Assembly (NCBI GenBank): GCA_005884945.1
Contig: VAYM01000126.1
Coordinates: 1 to 36,613 of the forward strand
Length of the DNA stretch: 36,613 nucleotides
Origin: Actinomycetota bacterium
GTDB taxonomy: Bacteria > Actinomycetota > Thermoleophilia > Gaiellales > Gaiellaceae
Direction of reading: 5' to 3'
The position numbers were made by a program, and so were the translations under genes. Within the stretch, counting starts at the first letter, position 1; every line of letters starts with the position of its first letter. Below the pieces are notes generated by a model that saw nothing but the letters and a program-made list of their open reading frames with translations, did no database searches and had not been told where the DNA came from. Below, one piece after another: positions 1 to 6,153 of this stretch.

Positions 1-129
1 CTCGTCCTCGCTCACGGCGCGGACCCGAACCTCCGCCAGCGCGGCGGCTTCCGTGCAATCGACGCCGCGCGGCAGAACGGCGACACGCGCGTGGAGCAGC
101 TACTTCGGGAGCACGGCGCCGAGGACTAG
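1..129 (+). CDS. Ankyrin-repeat protein, C-terminal fragment
   Basis: Only the last 42 residues lie in the window; the 5' end is outside it. The reading frame runs from base 1 to a TAG stop. The text LAHGADPNLR followed by a G-F-x-A-I-D-A-A-R-x-N-G-D stretch and a final LLREHGA matches the end of one ankyrin repeat and the start of the next, so it is probably a small protein-protein interaction protein. The stop codon overlaps, in antiparallel, the stop of the convergent small gene on the other strand through a shared CTAG. Partner and function cannot be told from this fragment. Confidence 0.75.
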   Translation, partial: LVLAHGADPNLRQRGGFRAIDAARQNGDTRVEQLLREHGAED

Positions 130-332
130 GTGCGCTCCTCCTCCCACGCGTCGAGCAAGCCCTCGACGTGGCGCCGCTGCTCTTGCGTGAACGGGACGTC
201 CGCGAGGAGGCGCCGCACCTCGCCGGGATCGTCGTGCTCCACGGCCGCCTCGAGACGCTCCCGCATCGGCAGCGGCTGTGCGAGCTGGCGCCGTAGCCAG
301 CGGCGCAGACTCACCTGAGCGGCGCGCGTCAC
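126..332 (-). CDS. Small hypothetical protein coupled to the histidine kinase
   Basis: A 68-residue, charged, probably all-helical protein rich in Arg, Leu and Glu, ending WEEERT. I do not recognise the family. The GTG start at 332 overlaps the TGA stop of the upstream kinase gene as GTGA, which indicates translational coupling and a shared transcript. A longer ORF in the same frame runs upstream, but it is antisense-like text inside the kinase gene, so the overlap start is preferred. No signal peptide, membrane segment or Cys/His cluster is visible. Its job may be to bind or modulate the degenerate kinase; that is inference from position only. Confidence 0.6.
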   Translation of the reverse strand: MTRAAQVSLRRWLRRQLAQPLPMRERLEAAVEHDDPGEVRRLLADVPFTQEQRRHVEGLLDAWEEERT

Positions 333-916
333 TCCGGGAGGCGCACGACGACGGCATCGCCGTTCATGGCGACGGAACCACCGAGTGCGTCCACGAGCAG
401 GACTGCGACTGCTGCGCCGAGATCGCGGAGGTCGTCGCCGAGCAGAACCGGCCCCGAGGAAGCGGTCACCGGGCAAATCGTCAGCGCCGCACCTTCGGCC
501 TTGCACTCCACCTCGTCAAGGCCGCCGTGGCGGAGCGCAGCCTGGACGAGGGCCGACACGCCGCGGCGCGTTGCATCCACGTCGACGTGAACGGTCGCTC
601 CGGCGCCGCTGACACGCACGCGGTCCTCCCCCAGCTCCTCGGCCGCGCCGTGTGCCAGCTCGAGGCTGTCGACCGGCTGGAGATTCGGCTCGTAGCGGCC
701 GCCCTCGATTCGCGCCGCAAGGCCGAGCTCGTCGAGGAGTTCGGCGAGCTGTCGCGAGGCGGCGTCGATCATCTCCATGTAGCGCTGCTTCTGCTCGTCG
801 AGGTCGCCCATGCGGACGATCGTCTGAGCGAAGCCGTGGATCGTCGCCAGCGGTGTCCGCAGGTCGTGCGCGGCGAGCGAGACGAGGCGAGGGAAGGATT
901 TTTCGGTCGGCTCCAC
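329..916 (-). CDS. Histidine-kinase-like protein with degenerate ATPase domain
   Basis: About 195 residues from a GTG start at 916. Near residue 15 an H-box (SLAAHDLRTPLATIHGF) identifies a HisKA dimerisation/phosphoacceptor domain, followed by helical text typical of the second DHp helix. The C-terminal half aligns only loosely with a HATPase_c fold: a short helix sits where the N-box should be but has no Asn pair, no DxGxG box is visible, and only the final GG-S/strand/RLPE resembles the normal domain end. No membrane segment or sensor domain is present, so it would be cytosolic. It may be a non-catalytic scaffold or phosphotransfer protein rather than an active kinase. It is divergent from folE2, with 26 nt between the start codons. 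Confidence 0.7.
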   Translation of the reverse strand: MEPTEKSFPRLVSLAAHDLRTPLATIHGFAQTIVRMGDLDEQKQRYMEMIDAASRQLAELLDELGLAARIEGGRYEPNLQPVDSLELAHGAAEELGEDRVRVSGAGATVHVDVDATRRGVSALVQAALRHGGLDEVECKAEGAALTICPVTASSGPVLLGDDLRDLGAAVAVLLVDALGGSVAMNGDAVVVRLPE

Positions 917-926
917 GAGGGCGATG

Positions 927-936
927 ACACTAACCT
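927..936. promoter_or_regulatory. Candidate overlapping divergent -10 elements (HK / folE2)
   Basis: On the plus strand TAACCT (931-936) fits the actinobacterial TAnnnT -10 pattern and lies 6 nt before the folE2 ATG, so that transcript would be leaderless. On the minus strand TAGTGT (932-927) fits the same pattern and lies 10 nt before the kinase GTG. Neither start has a clear Shine-Dalgarno sequence, and no good -35 box was seen. This is a visual call only. Confidence 0.35.
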
Positions 937-942
937 GTCGGC

Positions 943-1914
943 ATGACCGACTCACGTGAACTTCTCGACGATGTGCAGGCCTCCATTCCGGAGGTTCGGA
1001 TCGGGCTCTCGCGGGCCGGCGTTCGCGGCGTTCAGAAGGCGATCCGGCTGCGCTGGGGCGGGACCGAGAAGCTGATCGCGGCGGAGATCGACTGCGCGGT
1101 CGACCTCGACCGCACGCAGAAGGGCGTCCACATGTCGCGCTTCCCCGAGCTGTTCGAGGAGGCGATCGAGGAGGTCGTGATCGGCGAGGCGTTTCTCGTC
1201 GAGGAGCTCGCCGAGCACATCGCACGCCACATCGTGGATCGTCAGGGCGCCGGCCGCGCGGAGGTGCACCTCCGCGCGCACTATCCCGTTCAGCGGCGAA
1301 CGCCGGTCACCGGCCTGGCGACGCAGGAGATGGTCGCCCTGATCGGCATCGCGGCCGCTTCGGATGCAGGACTGCGGCGACTCGTCGGCGTCGAGGCGAC
1401 CGGAATCAATGCGTGCCCCTGCGCCCAGGGCCTCGTGCGCGGGCGGGCCGCGGAGCGACTGGCCGACGCGGGCTTCGACGAGCTGGACGTCGACCGGATC
1501 CTCGAGCTCGTCCCGCTTGCGACCCACAACCAGCGCGGCCGAGGCACGCTGTACGTCGGTACCGACGCGCGCGTCAACGCCGAGGAGCTGGTGACGATCG
1601 TCGAGGGATCGATGAGCTCTCCGATCTACGAGCTGCTCAAGCGGCCCGACGAGCTGTTCGTCGTCGAGCACGCGCATCTGCAGCCACGCTTCGTCGAGGA
1701 CTCGGTCCGGATCGCGCTCAAGTCGGCGCTCGAGCGTTACGACACGCTTTCGGACGGGGACTTCCTCCTCGCGCGCCAGGTGAACTTCGAGACGATCCAC
1801 AACCACGAGGTGCTCGCGGAAAGATTCGGTACGGTCGGCGAGATGCGCAGCGAGCTTGCGCGCGGTGTCGGGGAGCCCCGGCACACAGAGCTGCGCGAGT
1901 GGCTCGCAGGCTGA
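943..1914 (+). CDS. folE2: GTP cyclohydrolase, FolE2/MptA family
   Basis: A 323-residue protein of the COG1469 family, which converts GTP to 7,8-dihydroneopterin triphosphate (bacterial FolE2) or the cyclic phosphate (archaeal MptA), the first step toward folate or methanopterin-type cofactors. Visible hallmarks are KGVHMSRF near residues 60-67, ACPCAQ at 157-162 with the metal-binding Cys, and PLATHNQRG further on. The CPCAQ and THNQRG versions resemble archaeal MptA more than proteobacterial FolE2 as I recall them. Length is normal. It is cytosolic and stands alone on this strand, divergent from the kinase. Tetrahydrofolate supply fits with the ThyX gene 5 kb away, which needs methylene-THF. 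The family call is firm; the exact product is not. Confidence 0.9.
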   Translation: MTDSRELLDDVQASIPEVRIGLSRAGVRGVQKAIRLRWGGTEKLIAAEIDCAVDLDRTQKGVHMSRFPELFEEAIEEVVIGEAFLVEELAEHIARHIVDRQGAGRAEVHLRAHYPVQRRTPVTGLATQEMVALIGIAAASDAGLRRLVGVEATGINACPCAQGLVRGRAAERLADAGFDELDVDRILELVPLATHNQRGRGTLYVGTDARVNAEELVTIVEGSMSSPIYELLKRPDELFVVEHAHLQPRFVEDSVRIALKSALERYDTLSDGDFLLARQVNFETIHNHEVLAERFGTVGEMRSELARGVGEPRHTELREWLAG

Positions 1915-2027
1915 GTCCGGCGCGCTCCGGCAAGCCGCAGCCACAGGTCGTTCGCCCGGCCGCGAAGCATTTGACACACATCCGGCACAGACGTGTACGA
2001 CCGTCGCAGGTATCGTCGATGTTGTGT

Positions 2028-2054
2028 TGGGTGGTGGGCAGCAACCCCCACCCA
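2028..2054. terminator. GC-rich hairpin between convergent folE2 and plsY
   Basis: TGGGTGG pairs with CCACCCA and an inner GGG pairs with CCC (one-base bulge, six-base loop), giving about 10 bp. It lies between two convergent genes, as expected of a bidirectional terminator, but neither side is followed by a T-run. The rest of 1915-2089 holds an isolated TTGACA at 1971-1976 with no convincing -10 box, and an alternating GCGCGC tract near 2062-2074. No ORF in the gap looks real. Confidence 0.4.
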
Positions 2055-2089
2055 GGGCGGGGGCGCGCGCGCGTGTTATTCAAGAGTGG

Positions 2090-2692
2090 CTACGCGCTCG
2101 CTGGGCGGCGGAACCGGAAGCGGTTCTCGGTCCCCGCCCGCAGGCGCGCGATGTTCGCTCGATGCAAGAGGACCACCGCGATGGCCGCTCCTGCGGCGAA
2201 GACGATCACCGGCCACGGCTCGCCGATCAGTACCGCGACGACGGACAGAGAACACGCGGCGAGCATCGACGCCACCGACGCGTAGCGAAGCGCGACGAAG
2301 CACGCGATCCAGATGCCGGCCCCGATCCCGCCGACGATCGGCGCGACGCCGAGGAACGCGCCGCCGCACGTCGCCACCATCTTCCCGCCGCGCTGCCAGC
2401 GCAGGAACAACGGCCGCCAGTGACCGAGCATCGCCGCCGCGCCGGCGAGCACTCCCGCGAGATGCGAGAGCGTCATCGTCGCGACGAGCGCCGGCACGAA
2501 ACCCTTCGCCGTGTCCACGACGACGACCGGTAGACCGAGCCGCCAGCCGAAGACACGCCAGACGTTCGTCCCACCGAGGTTGCCGCTGCCGAGCTTACGG
2601 ATGTCGACACGCTTGAACGCCGCGACGAGCCAGTAGCCGGTCGGGATCGACCCGGCGAGGTACCCGGCGACGATCGCGAGCGCGTAACCCAC
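2090..2692 (-). CDS. plsY: Glycerol-3-phosphate acyltransferase PlsY
   Basis: A 200-residue integral membrane enzyme that transfers acyl groups from acyl-phosphate to glycerol-3-phosphate to make lysophosphatidic acid, the first step of phospholipid synthesis. The three PlsY motifs are visible: GSGNLGGTN near residues 35-43 (usual GSGNxGxTN), RGGKMVAT near 101-108 (usual GGKGVAT), and HRANIARLRAGTE near the C-terminus. Several hydrophobic helices separate them. The GGKM variant of the phosphate-binding loop is slightly unusual. It begins with ATG and lies 6 nt downstream of the SOD gene stop, so the two are probably co-transcribed. Confidence 0.94.
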   Translation of the reverse strand: MGYALAIVAGYLAGSIPTGYWLVAAFKRVDIRKLGSGNLGGTNVWRVFGWRLGLPVVVVDTAKGFVPALVATMTLSHLAGVLAGAAAMLGHWRPLFLRWQRGGKMVATCGGAFLGVAPIVGGIGAGIWIACFVALRYASVASMLAACSLSVVAVLIGEPWPVIVFAAGAAIAVVLLHRANIARLRAGTENRFRFRRPASA

Positions 2693-2698
2693 GTTCCC

Positions 2699-3319
2699 CT
2701 ACCTGGGGATCTGGTACTTCGACACCCAGTCGTCCACCACGCGCCAGTCGAGGTTGTCGAAGAACGCGTTGATGTACGACGCGCGGTCAGTCTGGTAGTC
2801 GAGGAAGTACGCGTGCTCGTAGACGTCGAGTGCGATCAGCGGCGTCGCGTTCCAGATCGGGAACGTGTTCTGAGCATCGCCGAGATAGTTGAAGAGCCGG
2901 CCTTCGTCCCAGTCGTACGCGGTCCACGCCCACCCGCGCGCGGCCATGCCCGTGGCCTTCAGATCGGCCCGCCAGTCGGCGGCAGCGCCGAAGTCGCGCC
3001 GAATCAACTCGCCGATGAGGCCGTCCGGGTCGCCGCCTCCACCGCCCAGGTGCTCGAAATAGATCTCGTGGTTCTTGATCCCGCCGATCGCGAACGAGAG
3101 CTCGACCTTCAGGGCACGGATGTCGGAGTAGACCTGGTTCGCGCTCGCAAGATCGATCCCGTCCAGCTTCGCAAGAATCTCGTTCCGCTTGTTGACATAT
3201 CCCTCGTAGAGCTTGTAGTGGGCCTCGACCGCGGCCCGTGAGATCCCGTCGAGCTCGTAGAGCTCCGGCTTCAGCTCCCGCGCGGTGATCTCCTCGAACT
3301 GGAACGCGAGCGTCGACAC
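2699..3319 (-). CDS. Iron/manganese superoxide dismutase
   Basis: A 206-residue Fe/Mn-SOD family protein that would dismutate superoxide in the cytosol. The GTG start at 3319 is preferred over an upstream ATG because GGGAGGA stands just before it and the family text begins there ([20 protein letters not shown]). All four expected metal ligands are present: His34, His84 (IKNHEIYF), and Asp165/His169 ([10 protein letters not shown]). The sequence is divergent from classical SODs: the GSGWTWL strand reads ARGWAWTAY and the usual APN segment is a Gly run. It is divergently paired with a second SOD gene and is probably the functional member. Confidence 0.88.
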   Translation of the reverse strand: MSTLAFQFEEITARELKPELYELDGISRAAVEAHYKLYEGYVNKRNEILAKLDGIDLASANQVYSDIRALKVELSFAIGGIKNHEIYFEHLGGGGGDPDGLIGELIRRDFGAAADWRADLKATGMAARGWAWTAYDWDEGRLFNYLGDAQNTFPIWNATPLIALDVYEHAYFLDYQTDRASYINAFFDNLDWRVVDDWVSKYQIPR

Positions 3320-3350
3320 CTGTTCCTCCCTCGACGTGGTCGGCGCGCGG

Positions 3351-3360
3351 AGCATATCCT
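3351..3360. promoter_or_regulatory. Candidate overlapping divergent -10 elements of the SOD pair
   Basis: The decamer AGCATATCCT contains TATCCT on the plus strand (3355-3360) and TATGCT on the minus strand (3356-3351), both TAnnnT, centred in the 69-nt space between the two divergent SOD starts. Both genes have good Shine-Dalgarno sequences, so short leaders are expected. No clear -35 boxes are visible. Confidence 0.35.
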
Positions 3361-3388
3361 CGCGCGGTCACACAGAAAGGAGCGACCG

Positions 3389-3913
3389 ATGTCCTTCGAG
3401 GTCCCACCGCTGCCCTACGACTACGACGCGCTCGAGCCGCACATCGACGAGCAGACGATGCACTTGCACCATGACAAGCACCACCAAGCGTACGTCGACA
3501 ACGCCAACAAGGCGCTGGAGGGCACCGAGTGGGCCGACCGCCCGGTCGAGTCGGTCCTCGCGGGACTCGACACGCTTCCCGACGACAAGCGCACGGCCGT
3601 CCGCAACAACGCCGGCGGCCACGTGAATCACTCCCTGTTCTGGGAGATCATGAGCCCAAACGGGGGCGGCGAGCCGTCGGGATCGCTCGGCGCCGCGATC
3701 GAGTCGACGTTCGGCAGCCTCGACGAGCTGAAGTCACAGGTGAACGATGCCGGCGTGAAGCGGTTCGGCTCGGGCTGGACGTGGCTGATCCATGACGGCA
3801 CGGGCCTCGCGGTCAAGTCGACGGCCAACCAGGACTCGCCGTTGATGGATTCCGACACGCCGCTCCTCGACGCCGTGCAGCAGCGCTGTGACGAAGCTGC
3901 CGGCGGCCGCTGA
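3389..3913 (+). pseudogene. Superoxide dismutase with internal loss of metal-ligand segment
   Basis: An open 174-residue frame with a strong ribosome site (AAAGGAG) and an excellent classical SOD N-terminal two thirds: [24 protein letters not shown] with His27, NHSLFW with His81, and FGSGWTWLI. After TPLL at residue 160 the expected DVWEHAYYxxYQ...NVVNW stretch of about 30 residues is absent, and the text continues as DAVQQR..., which resembles the normal end of the family (NWDAVxxR). The protein therefore lacks the Asp and His metal ligands and part of the dimer interface. This fits an in-frame internal deletion of roughly 90 bp (inferred from family length). The product is probably inactive; an assembly error is the alternative. 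Confidence 0.8.
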
Positions 3914-3937
3914 CGACCGCCGACAGTTGATCCGAAC

Positions 3938-4755
3938 CTAGCGGCGGCGGACGACCGGCTGCGAGCCGCTCGCCGTCTCGAGATAGCCCGAGCCGACCTG
4001 ATCCTGCGGGACGAAGACCCGGATCGACCAGCGGCCCCGCGGGATGAGGCTCCGCACGAACCTGAGCGAGATGAGCCGTCCCGACCTCGAACCGAGCATG
4101 AGGTTGCTGATGTTCACCCACGTGTGCGCGAGCGTGAAGCGCTGCAGGAACACGTGACGTCCCGCGAACGACGTCGCCGCAGTGACATAGAAGTGGAAGT
4201 ACCCGCTGCGTGACGGCGCCGGCAGCTTCACCATCGGCGCCACCTGAACCGTCACGGAGCTCTCGGACGTCTTGATCTGTGCCTGGTACAGCGTCGTGAT
4301 CTGCGGTGTGACGGTGAACGAGAAAGCGCCGTTCGTCGTCGTCTGCAGCGTCGCGAGCACCTGCTTCGTCGTCTCGCCCGTGGGTAGCTGAACGAGCGTC
4401 ACCGTCTCGCCGGCCTTCTTCGTCGAGACCGTTCCCGACAACGTCACCTGCGTGCCGAACTTCACGACCGGTGCCGAGGCCGCGAGCGTCACGACCGCGG
4501 GCGCACCCTTCACTGTCACGGTCCCCTTTAGAGTCGGGTGCAATGCGTCGTGGTAGCCGAACTTCCCGGCGGCCGCGAACGTGTGCGTGTACAGGTGACG
4601 GCGTCGCCGGCCGTGATCGTCACGTTCGCCGGCGCGAACCTCGTTGACGTGATCCTGACCGTGACAGTCGCATTCGGCGCCGTGCTCGCCGAGCCGGCGA
4701 ACACCAGTGCCAGGGCGGCTGCCCCTGCCAGTAGCAACCTGCGCATCGTGTCCAT
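3938..4755 (-). pseudogene. Secreted cupredoxin-like/Ig-like protein, frame-disrupted
   Basis: Two overlapping frames together look like one gene. The first starts with ATG at 4755 behind GGAGGGG and gives a signal peptide (MRRLLLAGAAALALVFAG) plus the start of a cupredoxin domain (FAPANVTITAGDAVT). The homology then jumps to another frame at about 4590-4595, continuing YTHTFAAAGKFGYHD, ALHPTLKGTVTVKG, then two beta-rich Ig-like segments and a C-terminal part ending SQPVVRRR. The part of the cupredoxin between VT and YTHTF, including the usual W-T-N and first copper His, is missing, so this looks like an out-of-frame internal deletion. Even the retained end has D/L in place of the usual Cys/Met copper ligands. 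It is divergent from an ECF sigma gene. Confidence 0.7.
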
Positions 4756-4897
4756 ATCCCCTCCGCCTGCGTTTTTGCCCTGGTGCCAGATGAGACACAT
4801 TCCCGCCGTTAAAGGTTTTTAAGGGTTGTGTTCGCCTGCTATGACAGGGACGTGCCCAAAACCGGATCCGGCCGAAATGCGTAGAGATCAGGAAGAA

Positions 4898-5512
4898 ATG
4901 GGTCTAACGCTTGCCTTTCCTGCGGCTGCTGCCCAGGACGCCCCGCAGGAGGAGGCGTCCGGGCGCGTGCAGCCGATCGCACCGAGTGACGGGGAACTGA
5001 TCCAGCGGGTCGGCGCCGGCGACGCCGGGGCATTCGAGCTGCTCTACCGCCGCTACTCGCGACCGGTTTTCGGCCTTGCGTTGCGCCGCCTCGGCGACCG
5101 GATGGCTGCGGAGGAAGCGGTGCAGGAGACCTTCGCCTCCCTCTGGCGCTCTGCCCGCACGTACAAGCCCGACCGCGGGCCTGGCGCTCCGTGGCTCTAC
5201 GCCGTGGCGCGAAACGCGATCGTCGACCGCGCTCGTAACAGGTTCGATCCGACGATGGAGGTGCCGGAGACGCCGTCGCTGGAGCTCGGACCGGACGATC
5301 GGGCGGAGGCGTCGTTCGTCTCGTGGCGCGTCCACCGTGCGCTCGAAGATCTCCCGCGGAGCGAGCGCGACGTCATCGAGCTCGCGTACTGGGGCGGTCT
5401 GTCGCAGCGCGAGGTCGCAGATTTCCTCGGAATCCCACTCGGAACGGTCAAAACACGAACGCGCGCAGGACTGGGGCGCCTTGCAGACGCCCTGGAAGGA
5501 GAGTTGAGATGA
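4898..5512 (+). CDS. ECF-family RNA polymerase sigma factor
   Basis: About 204 residues from ATG 4898, chosen because AGGAAG lies just upstream; earlier in-frame ATGs at 4826 and 4877 lack a ribosome site. Sigma region 2 spans about residues 45-112 (FELLYRRYSRPVFGLAL, then AEEAVQETFASLW, the -10 recognition helix) and region 4 about 145-197 (LPRSERDVIELAYWGGLSQREVA as two lines of text, then LGIPLGTVKTRTRAGL, a helix-turn-helix). Its stop overlaps the next gene start as ATGA. It should direct RNA polymerase to a small envelope-related regulon, probably including itself and perhaps the divergent cupredoxin-like gene (inference). Confidence 0.93.
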   Translation: MGLTLAFPAAAAQDAPQEEASGRVQPIAPSDGELIQRVGAGDAGAFELLYRRYSRPVFGLALRRLGDRMAAEEAVQETFASLWRSARTYKPDRGPGAPWLYAVARNAIVDRARNRFDPTMEVPETPSLELGPDDRAEASFVSWRVHRALEDLPRSERDVIELAYWGGLSQREVADFLGIPLGTVKTRTRAGLGRLADALEGELR

Positions 5513-6153
5513 GCAGGTCGCAGATCCCCGACTTCGATGAGCTCCTCGGCGGCGAGGTTCCGGCCGCCGAGCGCGACCGGCTGCAGCGGGTCCACGACCT
5601 CCTCGTCCAGGCCGGCCCGCCGCCCGAGCTCTCCCCCGAGCTCGAACAGGTGCCGTGGCCGGAAGAGGCGTTGGCGCCGCTTGGACTCTCCCGCCGCAAG
5701 CGACGCGACCGCGGCCGCTCGTGGCTCTACGTCGCGACGGCTGCGGCGGCGCTCGTTCTCGTCGGGTTCCTGATCGGTCAGGTCGGCGGCTCGAAGTCCT
5801 CGTCTTTCGAGGTCGCGCACACGGTCAAGATGCACGGCGTCGCGGTGACGCAGAACGCGGCCGCGGTGATCGACGTCGGCAGCCCGGGCCAGGACGGGAA
5901 CTGGCCGATGGAGGTGACGGTGACGAACCTCGCCTCGCTGAAGAACAGCGGCTACTACGACCTCTGGCTCTCGAGGCACGGCAAGCCCGTGTTCCTCTGC
6001 GGCACGTTCAACACGAAGCCCGGCGGTGCCGAGACGACCTTCCGGCTCAGTGCGGCCTACCCGCTGCGAAAGGGAAGCTTCGACGGCTGGGTCGTGACGC
6101 GCCACGTCGACGGGACGCCCGAGTCGGACGCACCCGTCGTCATGACGAGCTAG
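5509..6153 (+). CDS. Membrane anti-sigma factor
   Basis: A 214-residue protein translationally coupled (ATGA) to the ECF sigma gene, the usual place for its anti-sigma factor. Residues 1-70 are cytosolic and acidic/basic, with no HxxxCxxC zinc motif; residues 72-94 form one transmembrane helix (WLYVATAAAALVLVGFLIG); residues about 100-214 are a beta-rich extracytoplasmic domain similar in layout to the RskA/anti-sigma-K C-terminal domain. It would hold the sigma factor at the membrane until an envelope signal triggers release. Its stop is shared antiparallel with thyX through CTAG. Function rests on topology and context. Confidence 0.75.
   Translation: MSRSQIPDFDELLGGEVPAAERDRLQRVHDLLVQAGPPPELSPELEQVPWPEEALAPLGLSRRKRRDRGRSWLYVATAAAALVLVGFLIGQVGGSKSSSFEVAHTVKMHGVAVTQNAAAVIDVGSPGQDGNWPMEVTVTNLASLKNSGYYDLWLSRHGKPVFLCGTFNTKPGGAETTFRLSAAYPLRKGSFDGWVVTRHVDGTPESDAPVVMTS

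Noticed and set aside
278-946. A 222-codon plus-strand ORF over the histidine kinase gene
   Set aside because: It lies antisense to a clear H-box reading frame and has no family features.
1971-1976. TTGACA box between convergent folE2 and plsY, as a promoter for a small RNA
   Set aside because: No good -10 box at 16-19 nt (best is TACGAC at 19) and no plausible gene downstream.
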